A DNA stretch of 64,000 bases from Paraburkholderia sejongensis. Its GTDB lineage: Bacteria > Pseudomonadota > Gammaproteobacteria > Burkholderiales > Burkholderiaceae. Under the pieces are notes generated by a model, which was not told where the DNA came from, ran no database searches, and saw nothing but the letters and a program-made list of their open reading frames with translations. Below, piece after piece: positions 38,217 through 47,907 of this stretch. Each line of letters begins with the position of its first letter. Position 1 is the stretch's first letter. Made by a program: the position numbers and the translations under genes. The DNA lies in assembly GCF_020880815.1 (NCBI RefSeq), contig NZ_JAJITD010000010.1, forward strand, positions 124,001 through 188,000. Reading direction: 5' to 3'.

Positions 38217-38987
38217 ATGGGTCAAATCACCCTCAAGCTCAAGGACGAGACCGTCGCGTCGTTGCGCAAGGATTTCGAGGCTTTTCTGCGCGTCTCGCTG
38301 AAGCTCGATCCGCAGTTCGCGACGCCGTCGTTTGAGGACTTCCTGCGCGCGAAGCTGCTCGACAACATGGTGCCGCTGACCGAACACGCGGTGCAGCGGA
38401 TGCTGCAAGGCGGCCAGTACGCGTGGGCCAAGCGCACGCTCGACAAGGAGTTTCCGGACGTCGTATCGATCCTGATGCGGCAGGCGAGCGATTTCGGCTT
38501 CGGCTTCGCCGCGCGCTCGGAATGGACCCCCGAGGAACTGGCGAAACAATGTCACGACTGGGCCGCGGCGATCGTCAAGGAAGCGGAAGGCGACGCGACG
38601 CTGGTCGATCCGCTCGCGTCGCAGATCAAGGGTTCGGTGCAGGACATCCAGGCGCTCGAGGAAGTGATGCAGACCCCCGCGTGGCGGCTGGTCGAATCGC
38701 TGCGCCAGCGCGTCTACGAGGCGAAGGTCGCGTGCGAGACGAGCGTCGGCAGCACCGCGCGCGAAAAACTCGGCGAACTGCGCGGGCTTCTGCGGCTCGG
38801 CATTTCGCACGGCACTTTCCAGAAGCAGGAAGCGCAACAGATCATGGAGTATTTGCGCCTGCTCAAGCCGGAGATCTTCGTCGAGGAACCCTACGACGTG
38901 TTTTCGCGGCTCGCCGCGTGGCTGCGCAATTTCTTCGTGCCGCCGCGCCCTGCCCCGCAGCCTCAGCAGCGGCAATCGTCGCGATAA
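38217..38987 (+). CDS. Hypothetical cytoplasmic protein
   Basis: 256-residue protein without signal peptide or membrane segment. It starts MGQITLKLKDETVASLRKDF and is mostly helical, with conserved-looking charged helices (TPEELAKQCHDWAAAIVKEA; EEVMQTPAWRLVESLRQRV) and a Pro/Gln-rich disordered tail (PPRPAPQPQQRQSSR). It converges on the helicase gene. I do not recognise the family. Codon use is the same as its neighbours, so it is probably a native gene. Confidence 0.75.
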   Translation: MGQITLKLKDETVASLRKDFEAFLRVSLKLDPQFATPSFEDFLRAKLLDNMVPLTEHAVQRMLQGGQYAWAKRTLDKEFPDVVSILMRQASDFGFGFAARSEWTPEELAKQCHDWAAAIVKEAEGDATLVDPLASQIKGSVQDIQALEEVMQTPAWRLVESLRQRVYEAKVACETSVGSTAREKLGELRGLLRLGISHGTFQKQEAQQIMEYLRLLKPEIFVEEPYDVFSRLAAWLRNFFVPPRPAPQPQQRQSSR

Positions 38988-39016
38988 GCCCGGCAATCGC
39001 GGCGGGCCGTCACTGG

Positions 39017-41164
39017 TCAATCCCACATCTTCCTGAGCTTCGCGCCGATCTCGAGCTTGGCCCGCGCGGCGGCGGCCAGCCCCGTCGCGCTCGGCGCGCT
39101 CGCGACCGGCACGCGCGGCCACGCATACGCATCGAACAACGGCAGCAGCGGCGTCGGGATGAAGCGCGTGCGCGACGCCCATACGTGCCGGTCGCCCAGA
39201 TGGGTCTGGTTGTGCACGTAAAAACGCTGCGGCACGACGATATGCAGGTCCTCCTTCGCGCGCGTCATCGCTACATAAAGCAGGCGGCGCTCTTCGTCGA
39301 TTTCCTCGTCGCTGCCGGTGCCCAGATCTGACGGAATGCAGCCGTCGACCCCATTGAGCACGAACACGTTACGCCACTCCTGGCCCTTCGCCGAGTGGAT
39401 CGTCGACAGGATCAGGTAGTCCTCGTCGAGCAGCGGCACGCCGGATTCGTCGCTGGTCGCGTCGGGCGGATCGAGCGTCAATTCGGTCAGAAAGCGCTCG
39501 CGCGACGCATAGGTGCCCGCGATGCTCTCCATTTGCAGCAAGTCCGCGTGCCGCACCACCGCGTCCTCGTGATTGCGCTCCAGGTGCGGCTCGTACCAGC
39601 GCCGCACCATCTCGAATTCGGCGGGCCACGGGCTCTGCCGGCCGTACACGCTCGCCATCAGCTTCACGAACGGATGCCAGTCCTCCTGCGCGCGCGCCGG
39701 CGCCGCAAACCCGGCCAGCACGCCGCCGGCGCTCGCCACCGGGTCGGCCCCGCCCGCGCGCTCGACGATCTCGTCGAGCAGCTTCGCGGCAGTCGCCGGC
39801 CCAACGCCGGGCAGCAGCTGCACGACCCGGAAGCCGGCGACCCGGTCGCGCGGATTCTCGGCCCAGCGCAGCACCGCGAGCACGTCCTTCACGTGCACCG
39901 AGTCGAGAAATTTCAGACCGCCGAATTTGACGAAAGGAATGTTGCGGCGGGTCAGTTCGACTTCGAGCGCGGCGCTGTGATGCGCGGCGCGAAACAGCAC
40001 CGCCTGCGACTTGAGCTTCATCCCCTGCTCGCGCGCCTCCAGCACCTGCTCGACCACGTAGCGGGCCTGCGCGGCATCGTCGGCGACGGTGACGAGGCGC
40101 GGGCGCTGCGCGCTCGCTTTATCGGTCCACAGATTCTTCGTGTAGCGCTCGCTCGCCTGTTCGATCACCGCGTTCGATGCCGCCAGAATCGGCTGGGTCG
40201 AGCGGTAGTTGCGCTCGAGCGTGACCTGGCGCGCGGGCGGGTCGAACTGCGCGGGAAAGTCGAGGATGTTGCGCACGGTCGCGCCGCGAAACGAGTAGAT
40301 CGACTGCGCGTCGTCGCCGACCACGGTCAGGCCGCGGCCGTCGGGCTTCAGCGCGAGCAGGATCGACGCCTGCAGCCGGTTGGTGTCCTGATACTCGTCG
40401 ACCAGCACGTGATCGAAACGCGCCGACAGATCGGCCGCGAGCGCCGGCTCGGCGGCCATATGCGACCAGTACAGCAGCAGATCGTCGTAATCGAGCACGC
40501 TCTGCTTCTGCTTCGCGTCGACGTACGCTGCGAACAGCCGGCGCAGATCGTCCTCCCACTCGCGACACCACGGGAACGCGCTATCGAGCACCTGGCCGAG
40601 CGATGCGCCGGTGTTCACGACCCGCGAGTAGATCGCGAAACAGGTGCTCTTGGCCGGGAAGCGCCGCTCTTTAGCGGACAGCCCCAGCTCGTGGCGCACG
40701 AGGTTCATCAGGTCGGCGGAGTCTTCGCGGTCGTTGATCGTGAAGGTGGGCGCGAGACCGATCAGGTCCGCGTATTCGCGCAAGAGGCGCGCGCCGACGC
40801 TATGGAAGGTGCCCGACCACGTCAGCCCCTGGGCGAGCGCCGCGCGTGCGGCGGGTCCGCCGGCGGCGGCGGTCGCGGCCGCGGTGATGCGGGTCACGCG
40901 GCGGATCATTTCGAGCGCCGCGCGGCGTGAAAAGGTCAGCAGCAGGATCCGCTGCGGATCGGCGCCGTTCACCACCAGATTGGCGACGCGGTGCGCGAGC
41001 GTATTGGTCTTGCCTGAGCCGGCGCCCGCGATCACCAGCAGCGCGCCGGCCGGCGCGTGCGGCGTGGCGGCGCCGGATTCGACGGCTTCGCGTTGCGCGT
41101 CGTTGAGCTTGGCGAGCCAGGCGGCGGTATCGAACGACGGGGCGGATTCGGCGACGGTGGACAC
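39017..41164 (-). CDS. UvrD/Rep-family ATP-dependent DNA helicase
   Basis: 715-residue SF1A helicase. Motif I is AGAGSGKTNTLAHR, motif II VDEYQDTN, motif III GDDAQSIYSFRGA, motif IV ERNYRSTQPIL, motif V STIHSAKGQEWRNVF and motif VI LLYVAMTRAKEDLH. It is slightly shorter than UvrD, and lacks the usual C-terminal tail, so it is likely a paralogue rather than UvrD itself. It stands alone, convergent with the hypothetical gene at 38217. Confidence 0.92.
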   Translation of the reverse strand: MSTVAESAPSFDTAAWLAKLNDAQREAVESGAATPHAPAGALLVIAGAGSGKTNTLAHRVANLVVNGADPQRILLLTFSRRAALEMIRRVTRITAAATAAAGGPAARAALAQGLTWSGTFHSVGARLLREYADLIGLAPTFTINDREDSADLMNLVRHELGLSAKERRFPAKSTCFAIYSRVVNTGASLGQVLDSAFPWCREWEDDLRRLFAAYVDAKQKQSVLDYDDLLLYWSHMAAEPALAADLSARFDHVLVDEYQDTNRLQASILLALKPDGRGLTVVGDDAQSIYSFRGATVRNILDFPAQFDPPARQVTLERNYRSTQPILAASNAVIEQASERYTKNLWTDKASAQRPRLVTVADDAAQARYVVEQVLEAREQGMKLKSQAVLFRAAHHSAALEVELTRRNIPFVKFGGLKFLDSVHVKDVLAVLRWAENPRDRVAGFRVVQLLPGVGPATAAKLLDEIVERAGGADPVASAGGVLAGFAAPARAQEDWHPFVKLMASVYGRQSPWPAEFEMVRRWYEPHLERNHEDAVVRHADLLQMESIAGTYASRERFLTELTLDPPDATSDESGVPLLDEDYLILSTIHSAKGQEWRNVFVLNGVDGCIPSDLGTGSDEEIDEERRLLYVAMTRAKEDLHIVVPQRFYVHNQTHLGDRHVWASRTRFIPTPLLPLFDAYAWPRVPVASAPSATGLAAAARAKLEIGAKLRKMWD

Positions 41165-41402
41165 GGAAGGTATGCGCGAGGATTAATTCAGGATGTGGCG
41201 CACACTGTATATCCATACAACTATCGCCGACAAGCGGCCCTTTTTTTCGGGGTCGCTCAAGCGGCGATTGGGTGACCGTCAGGCGGCGATTAACCTGCGA
41301 TCAAGTGGGGAGTAAGCGAGGAGAAAGCGGCGAGCAAGCGACGCGATTGTGGGCGCGAGACCGGCGACCGGCACGTCCGGCCGCCGGTTCGCGCGGCGCG
41401 CA

Positions 41403-41666
41403 TTACTGCTTCTTCGCGTCCTTCAGATTCGCTTCGGCGTTGGCCTTGTCGGCATCGGCCTGCGCGTCGGTCTTGGTCTTGTCCGCCTTGGCCTGCGCGA
41501 CGGCGGCCTTCTTGTCGGCCTTCGACTGCTCCTTCGCGGCCTTCTTGTCCGCGTGGGTGACCGGCGCCGCGGCGGGCTCGGATGTCTGCGCAAACACCGC
41601 CGACGACAGACAGGTCGCGAGCAACGCGGCGTAAAGACGATTCTTCGTGGAACGAGTGATATTCAT
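41403..41666 (-). CDS. Small secreted Lys/Ala/Asp-rich protein
   Basis: 87-residue protein. A signal peptide (RLYAALLATCLSSAVFAQ) is followed by low-complexity sequence made of KKAAKEQSKADKKAA-like repeats, predicted as one long charged helix. GGGAGG lies 8 bp before the start. It resembles the next gene in composition and design. Function unknown. Confidence 0.7.
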   Translation of the reverse strand: MNITRSTKNRLYAALLATCLSSAVFAQTSEPAAAPVTHADKKAAKEQSKADKKAAVAQAKADKTKTDAQADADKANAEANLKDAKKQ

Positions 41667-41756
41667 TTTGAGACCTCCCTGAAACGGTACCTGACGTCAT
41701 CAGCGCCGCGCGAGCCCGGGGACCGAAGACTCACGCGCCACCAACCTCACGTCGAC

Positions 41757-42260
41757 TTAGTGCTTGACGTCGACGCCATCGGCCTGCGCATTGGCCTGCC
41801 CTTGCATGTCCATCTTCATTTCGTTGTTGGCGCTCTGCTTGTCGGCCTTCTGGTTCAGCTTCGCGCCGCGCACTTGTGCCTTGTACTGATCCTTCGCGGC
41901 CTTCTGCTGCGCATTCAGTTCTGCCTTCGACGCCTTTTTCGACGCACGATACTCGGCGTTGGCCTTCGCGTCGGCCTCGCGCTTCTGAACCAGCGGGTCG
42001 GCCGAGCCGGACGCGGTCAGACGGGTCGGCGGCGGCGGCTCGACGCCTTGCGCGGCAGGCGCCTGGAGCCCCGCTTGCGCGCCGGCCTGCATGCCCTGGC
42101 TGCCCGCGGCCGCTGCCGGCGCAGCGTTCACCGCGCCTTGCGTCTGCAGTTGCGTCTGGGCGCCCAGGCCTGCCGCTGGCTGCGCGGTCTGCGCGACCGC
42201 GGCGGTCGCGGCAAAAGCTGTCAGGGCGGTACCGATCAGGAGCGAACGAATCTGGGTCAT
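41757..42260 (-). CDS. Secreted Ala/Lys/Gln-rich protein
   Basis: 167-residue protein with signal peptide (MTQIRSLLIGTALTAFAATA), an Ala/Gly/Gln-rich middle and a C-terminal helical KASKAELNAQQKAAKDQYKA tract, ending in acidic/polar sequence. The same Lys/Ala helix style as the 41403-41666 product, 90 bp away, suggests a duplicated pair. Function unknown. Confidence 0.7.
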   Translation of the reverse strand: MTQIRSLLIGTALTAFAATAAVAQTAQPAAGLGAQTQLQTQGAVNAAPAAAAGSQGMQAGAQAGLQAPAAQGVEPPPPTRLTASGSADPLVQKREADAKANAEYRASKKASKAELNAQQKAAKDQYKAQVRGAKLNQKADKQSANNEMKMDMQGQANAQADGVDVKH

Positions 42261-42595
42261 GGCTTTATCCTCTCTAGAATTATGCTGACACGGACGAACT
42301 GTCCGGCGTCGCGATGACGGGTTGTCCCGCGCGTCTCGTCCGGTCTATGCATCGCTGGATGTTTGCCGGGGAGCGATCCCGGAATGCAGCGGGCTTTGCT
42401 TGCAGAACCGACTTTAAGAGTGAAATCTCGTCGAGGCGACCAGCGTTACGGAACGTTTCACTTTCCGACAGCTGGATAACATCTTCTTTCAATTGCTTGC
42501 GACCGGCTCGAAGCCCGCTCGGGCCTGCCACCCGGCGCGTCGCCTGCTTTATGATGCGAACCCCGATCGCGACCCTGCCCGAAGGTGCAAACCCC

Positions 42596-42814
42596 ATGCC
42601 CAACCTCAATTTCACGCTGACCGGCGATTACGTCGAACTGCACAACCTGCTGAAGATCACCGGCCTCGCGGACAGCGGCGGCTCCGCGAAGATGATGGTC
42701 GCGGACGGCGCGGTGACGGTCGACGGCCGCGTCGAGACGCGTAAAACCTGCAAGATCCGCGCGGGCCAGGTCGTGCTGCTCGGCGATACGCGAATCGCGG
42801 TACACGAGGGTTGA
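42596..42814 (+). CDS. S4-domain RNA-binding protein (YbcJ-like)
   Basis: 72-residue single S4 domain: LHNLLKITGLADSGGSAKMMVADGAV and VDGRVETRKTCKIRAGQVV. Members of this small family bind structured RNA and are thought to act in ribosome assembly. The start ATG 42596 gives the compact domain; earlier in-frame ATGs add unrelated residues. Confidence 0.88.
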   Translation: MPNLNFTLTGDYVELHNLLKITGLADSGGSAKMMVADGAVTVDGRVETRKTCKIRAGQVVLLGDTRIAVHEG

Positions 42815-43158
42815 GCGGCGCGCGGGCGGTGCGCGTACGGCGTGTTGACGGTGACTCGCACGCGCACCAGAAATGTGCGTTGTCCATCGACATAGGCCGG
42901 GCGACACAATAAGCTGTCGGTTTCGACAGTCGAACGACGGATTACGCCAACGGCGCGCAACAGCGGCGACCCGGCCGGGCGACGCGCCGCCGCGACGCGC
43001 AGCATGCCGCGCCGCATACTGCGCGAGCCGCGCCCGCCGCGCTAGCCGCTGCGCTGCGCAGCGCAGCCAACGCTGCGCGAGCGCCAGCGCACCGCGCGGC
43101 GCCGCCTCCCCGCTGCATTCGTCCCGCGCTGTCGCCACTTTCCGCGCCCAGGCGTTTC
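42815..43158. other. 344-bp gene-free stretch before the MATE gene
   Basis: Very GC-rich. The only structure I see is the inverted repeat CTGTCG (42914-42919), GTTT, CGACAG (42924-42929). No convincing promoter or small gene. Confidence 0.5.
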
Positions 43159-44571
43159 ATGACCCAATCTGGCTTTGCCCGGGTGGCCACCCGGCCGCCG
43201 ACTCTTTCCCGCCACGCTGCCGATACCGCGCGGCTCGCCGCGCCGCTCGCGATCGCGCAGCTCTCGCAGATGGCGATGAGCGTCACCGACACGATCCTGC
43301 TCGGCTCGCTCGGCCCCGACGCGCTCGCCGCCGGGGGCCTCGGCGCGAACCTGTTTTTTGTCGTCGTCACGCTGTTGCAGGGCGTGCTGACCTCGGTCAG
43401 CGTGACCGTCGCGCATGCGCGCGGCGCGCAGGACGACGGCCGCGTCCCGCATATCTACTGGACCGGCTTCGCGTTGTCGGTGCTGCTGTCGGTGCCGGCG
43501 TTCGTGCTGCTGTCGTTCGCGTCGCAGATCATGCTCGCCTTTGGCGAACCGGGCCTGTTGTCGCACAACGTCGGCAAATACGCGGAAGTGCTGCGCTGGG
43601 CCGCGCCCGCGAGCCTGATCGGGGTCGGCCTGATGCGCTCGTTCCTGCCGGCGATCGGCGCGGCGCGGCGGCTGCTGTGGGTGTCGATCGCGAGCGTCGG
43701 CGTGAACGGTTTCCTGAACTACGGCCTGATCCACGGCGCGTGGGGTCTGCCGCGGCTCGGCTTTCTCGGCTCGGCGGCGGCGACCACGATCACCGTGTGG
43801 CTGACCGCGCTGGTGCTGATGGCGCTGCTGCACCTGCGGCCGCGCTTCAAACACTTCGTCGTCGTGGCGCGGCCGAAGCTGCCGCTGATGGGCGAACTGT
43901 TCGGCATCGGCTGGCCGGTCGCGATCACCTACGGCGTCGAGTCGACGCTGTTTCTCGCCACCGGTCTGATGGTCGGCCTGCTCGGCGAGTCGCAGCTGGC
44001 CGCGCATCAGATCGCCCTGAACGTCGCGTCGGTCGCGTTCATGGTGCCGCTGTCGATCGGTCAGGCCGCCAACGTGCGGGTCGGTTACTGGGCCGGCGCC
44101 GGCCAGCCGCTCGCCGCGCGTCACGCGGGCTTCGTCGCGCTCGCGCTAGGGGTCGGCTTCATGACGCTGTCGGGGCTCGTGCTGATCGCCGCGCCGCACT
44201 GGATCGTCGGGCTGTATCTGCATCTGGACGATCCGGCCAATGCATCGACGGTCGCGCTCGCCAGTTCGCTGCTCGGCGTCGCGGCGATTTTCCAGATCGT
44301 CGATGGCATGCAGACGGTCGGTTCGGGCTGTCTGCGCGGGCTGAAAGACGTGCGGGTGCCGATGATCGCCGCCGCGTTCGGCTACTGGGTGATCGGCTTT
44401 CCGACCGGCTATACGCTCGCGTTTCATTTCGGGCTCGGCGCGCGCGGCTTGTGGTGGGGTCTTGCGGCCGGCCTCGCGAGCGTCGCGGTGCTGATGACGC
44501 TGCGCTTTCACAAGCTGAGCCTGCACCGGGCGCCGCCCGCGGCCGATGCGCCGCCGGCTCACTCCGTTTGA
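43159..44571 (+). CDS. MATE family multidrug efflux protein
   Basis: 470-residue polytopic protein with about 12 membrane segments. MATE motifs: LAIAQLSQMAMSVTDTILLG in the first helices, and GWPVAITYGVESTLF with HQIALNVASVAFMVPLSIGQA in the second half, the typical internal repeat. It is probably a sodium- or proton-driven drug exporter of the NorM group; substrate unassigned. Confidence 0.92.
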   Translation: MTQSGFARVATRPPTLSRHAADTARLAAPLAIAQLSQMAMSVTDTILLGSLGPDALAAGGLGANLFFVVVTLLQGVLTSVSVTVAHARGAQDDGRVPHIYWTGFALSVLLSVPAFVLLSFASQIMLAFGEPGLLSHNVGKYAEVLRWAAPASLIGVGLMRSFLPAIGAARRLLWVSIASVGVNGFLNYGLIHGAWGLPRLGFLGSAAATTITVWLTALVLMALLHLRPRFKHFVVVARPKLPLMGELFGIGWPVAITYGVESTLFLATGLMVGLLGESQLAAHQIALNVASVAFMVPLSIGQAANVRVGYWAGAGQPLAARHAGFVALALGVGFMTLSGLVLIAAPHWIVGLYLHLDDPANASTVALASSLLGVAAIFQIVDGMQTVGSGCLRGLKDVRVPMIAAAFGYWVIGFPTGYTLAFHFGLGARGLWWGLAAGLASVAVLMTLRFHKLSLHRAPPAADAPPAHSV

Positions 44572-44821
44572 GCGGCAGGCTGGCACGAAGTAGATCGACG
44601 GGCGGGCAGGCAGGTAAAGCCCTACTCCTGAAGCATTCCCTGCAAAAGGTAAAATCGCGCCCGGGCATGCGGGCCTCGATCCGTGCCCGGCGCCGCGCGC
44701 CGGTCAATCCGCCGCCTTGCCACCCGCTGCGGCCCCGGCCCGGCGCAAGCGCGGCCAAGCGCCGTGCCGGGCCACCGTCATGCCTCTTTCTCGCTATAAA
44801 ACATAACCAAGGACCACCCCC

Positions 44822-45781
44822 ATGCTTGCCCGCGTCACCCGCTTGTTCCCGCTCTGGGCCGTGCTCGTTTCAGCCGCCGCGTATTTCTCGCCGGCCTCGT
44901 TCTCCGGCATCGCGCCGCACGTCACCACGCTGCTGACGATCATCATGCTGGCGATGGGCGTCACGCTGTCCGCGTCCGACTTCATGCGCGTGTTCACGCG
45001 CCCGGCGCCGGTGATCGCCGGCATCGTGCTGCACTACCTCGTGATGCCGCTCGCCGCGTGGGTGATCGCCAAGGCGCTGCGCATGCCGCCCGATCTGACC
45101 GCCGGCATGGTGCTGGTCGGCAGCGTCGCGAGCGGCACAGCGTCGAACGTGATGATCTATCTGGCGCGCGGCGACGTCGCGCTGTCGGTGACGATCAGCG
45201 CGCTGTCGACGCTGGTCGGCGTGTTCGCGACGCCGCTGCTCACGCGTCTGTACGTCGACGCGTCGATCGCCGTCGACGTGCACGGCATGCTGATGAGCAT
45301 CCTCCAGATCGTCGCGCTGCCGATCGTCGTCGGCCTCGTCGTCAATCATCTGTTCGGCAAGCTGGTGCGCAAGATCGAGCCGATCCTGCCGCTGGTGTCG
45401 ATGGTCGCGATCCTGCTGATCATCGGCGCGGTGGTCGGCAGCACGCAAAAGAGCATCGCGTCGGTCGGCCTCGTGGTGATGCTCGGCGTGGTGCTGCACA
45501 ACGGCATCGGCCTGCTCGGCGGCTACTGGGGCGGCCGTCTGCTCGGCTTCGACGAAGCCATCTGCCGCACGCTCGCGATCGAAGTCGGGATGCAGAACTC
45601 CGGCCTCGCGGCGACCCTGGGCAAGCTGTACTTCACGCCGCTCGCGGCGCTGCCGGGCGCGCTGTTCTCGGTCTGGCACAACCTGTCCGGCTCGCTGCTC
45701 GCGGGCTACTGGGCAGGACGTCCCGCGAAAGGTTCGACGCACGCGGACGGCAAGCGTCTGTTCGGAGCAGAACGCGGCTGA
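44822..45781 (+). CDS. Bile acid:sodium symporter (BASS) family transporter
   Basis: 319-residue protein with 9-10 membrane helices. Family motifs are [38 protein letters not shown] and [18 protein letters not shown]. The bacterial PanS-like members carry pantoate, ketopantoate or other organic anions. The specific substrate is not evident. Confidence 0.9.
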   Translation: MLARVTRLFPLWAVLVSAAAYFSPASFSGIAPHVTTLLTIIMLAMGVTLSASDFMRVFTRPAPVIAGIVLHYLVMPLAAWVIAKALRMPPDLTAGMVLVGSVASGTASNVMIYLARGDVALSVTISALSTLVGVFATPLLTRLYVDASIAVDVHGMLMSILQIVALPIVVGLVVNHLFGKLVRKIEPILPLVSMVAILLIIGAVVGSTQKSIASVGLVVMLGVVLHNGIGLLGGYWGGRLLGFDEAICRTLAIEVGMQNSGLAATLGKLYFTPLAALPGALFSVWHNLSGSLLAGYWAGRPAKGSTHADGKRLFGAERG

Positions 45782-46230
45782 TCAAGCTGGCCGCCGGAAA
45801 GGGCTCTCGACGGCGGTGCACCGGCGCTGCTGTCGAACGTGCGTGACAAACGCAAGCGGGGCTGGCGCCGTTTCTCACACCCGGTCGCAGTGCCCCGCCG
45901 CATCCTCCAAGACAAACGCGCCAGCGTTCGCTCGGGCCAGCAGTAGCCCACAAGGGACCGCCTCCCTACCGCGGATACCCCGGGGAGGCGGCGTACAGAT
46001 CGCCACCGCGTCGGCAACCGCCCACCCACCGCGTCCGCACTGCGCGCGGCAACCCTCACAGCGCGACCGCTCGCCGGGTGAGCCGCGCGCCCACCTTCGT
46101 TAGCAGCGCCGGATAACCCCCGACACGCGCTCAACACGCGCCCCAATTCCCCCTTAGAATGGCTTTCTCGAACGCGTGGACCTGGCCATCGCGCCGCCAC
46201 GAAAAGCGTGTAAAACAAGGGGAAAACAGC
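45782..46230. other. 449-bp gene-free stretch before the PLD gene
   Basis: Contains a stem-loop, CCGCCTCCC (45958-45966) and GGGAGGCGG (45983-45991), without a T-run. Nothing else recognisable. It may hold the terminator of the transporter gene and the promoter of the phospholipase gene. Confidence 0.45.
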
Positions 46231-47880
46231 GTGCAGGGGCAATTCGAACAGCAAAGGCGCGCGCTGCGCCGCCAGCCGATATTCAGCACAACGAGACAAA
46301 TTTTCCTGCTACTCTGCACTGCGGCATTTTTGACCGCCTGCGCGACGCGCCCGCCCGCGACCGCGTACCAGCGTCCCGTCAGCCAGGCGCTGCCCGCCAC
46401 CACCGACACGCCGCTGCGCGCCGCGCTCGCGCCGCTCGAAGCGAAGCATCCGCAACAATCGGGCTTTCGCGTGCTGGCGAGCGGCACCGACGCGCTGCAG
46501 ATGCGCATCGCACTCGCGCGCGCGGCGACCAAAACCCTCGACATGCAGTACTACATCGCCAACGAGGACACCACCGGCAAGCTGCTGCTCGGCGCGGCGC
46601 TGTACGCGGCCGATCACGGTGTGCGGGTGCGGATGCTGGTCGACGATCTGAACTTCAAGGACATCGACCGCCTGATGGCCGGCCTGAATACGCACGACAA
46701 CATCGAAATCCGCGTGTTCAATCCGTTCGGCAGCGCGCAGGAAGGAATGTTCGAGCGCACCGCCAACCTGTTCACGCAGATCGGCCACTTCACGCGGCGC
46801 ATGCACAACAAGGCGATGATCGCGGACAACCAGCTGGCGATCGTCGGCGGCCGCAATCTCGGCGACGAATATTTCAGCGCGAGCGAAACGCTGCAGTTCC
46901 GCGACCTCGACGTGCTGGCGGCGGGCCCGATCGTCGCCGACGTGTCGGCCAGTTTCGACGACTACTGGAACAGCGGCCTCGCCTATCCGCTGAGCGTGCT
47001 GAACAAGCAGAAGTTCGACGCGCACGAACTCGACCAGACCCGTGACGATCTGCGCCAGCACTGGCGCACCAATGCCGACCCGTACAACGCGAAACCGTTG
47101 AACGCGACCCCGCTCGCCGCCCAGATCGCCGGCGAACAGCTCGGCCTCACGTGGGCAAGCGCCGAGTTCAAGGTGGACCGGCCGGAGAAAATCGAACAGC
47201 CGTCGCCCGATTACGTGAGTCCGCCGATGCAGCGGCTGCGCGAGTTGCTGCGCGACGCGCGCCACGACTTTCTGATCGTGTCGCCGTACTTCGTGCCGCA
47301 CGACGCGGGCGTGCAGGCGACGAGCGAACTCACGCAGCGCGGCGTCCGGATCGCAGTACTGACCAACTCTCTGGCCGCCACCGACGCGGTCGCCGTGCAG
47401 GCCGGCTACAGCCCGTTCCGGGTGCCACTGCTGAAAGCGGGCGTCGAGCTGTACGAGTTCAAGCCGAACCAGGAGACGCCGCCCGTGGGCGTCGCCGGCT
47501 CGCGATCGCGCGCGAGCCTGCATGCGAAGACCTACGTGATCGACCAGCAGATCCTGGTGATCGGCTCGATGAATCTCGACCCGCGCTCGGCGAATCTGAA
47601 CACCGAACTCGCGCTGGTGATCCACAGCCCGCAACTCGCGCAACAGGTCGCGCAGATTTTCGCTCGCGCGATCGAACCCGGCCAGAGCTATCGCGTGACG
47701 CTCGCCGATGCGGACCAGCTCGCGTATCTGCGCTCGATCGGCGCGCCGCTGTCGCCGCTCGTGTGGACGGACGTCGAAAACGGCGAGAAGCGCACCTATA
47801 TCTTCGATCCGCAGGCGGGTTTTTACCGGAACGCGCTAACGGGTCTATTCTCGTTATTGCCTGTCAACTCGGAACTATGA
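46231..47880 (+). CDS. Phospholipase D family lipoprotein (cardiolipin synthase ClsC-like)
   Basis: Two HKD motifs are present: HNKAMIADNQLAIVGGRN and HAKTYVIDQQILVIGSMN. The N-terminus carries a lipobox (LTAC) after a hydrophobic segment, so the protein is probably a lipoprotein facing the periplasm. It is closest in layout to ClsC-type cardiolipin synthases. GTG 46231 is chosen because AAGGGG precedes it; an in-frame ATG at 46159 lacks a ribosome site and would add 24 residues. Confidence 0.88.
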   Translation: MQGQFEQQRRALRRQPIFSTTRQIFLLLCTAAFLTACATRPPATAYQRPVSQALPATTDTPLRAALAPLEAKHPQQSGFRVLASGTDALQMRIALARAATKTLDMQYYIANEDTTGKLLLGAALYAADHGVRVRMLVDDLNFKDIDRLMAGLNTHDNIEIRVFNPFGSAQEGMFERTANLFTQIGHFTRRMHNKAMIADNQLAIVGGRNLGDEYFSASETLQFRDLDVLAAGPIVADVSASFDDYWNSGLAYPLSVLNKQKFDAHELDQTRDDLRQHWRTNADPYNAKPLNATPLAAQIAGEQLGLTWASAEFKVDRPEKIEQPSPDYVSPPMQRLRELLRDARHDFLIVSPYFVPHDAGVQATSELTQRGVRIAVLTNSLAATDAVAVQAGYSPFRVPLLKAGVELYEFKPNQETPPVGVAGSRSRASLHAKTYVIDQQILVIGSMNLDPRSANLNTELALVIHSPQLAQQVAQIFARAIEPGQSYRVTLADADQLAYLRSIGAPLSPLVWTDVENGEKRTYIFDPQAGFYRNALTGLFSLLPVNSEL

Positions 47881-47907
47881 GCGGAACTATGAGAAGCGGA
47901 GCGAAAC

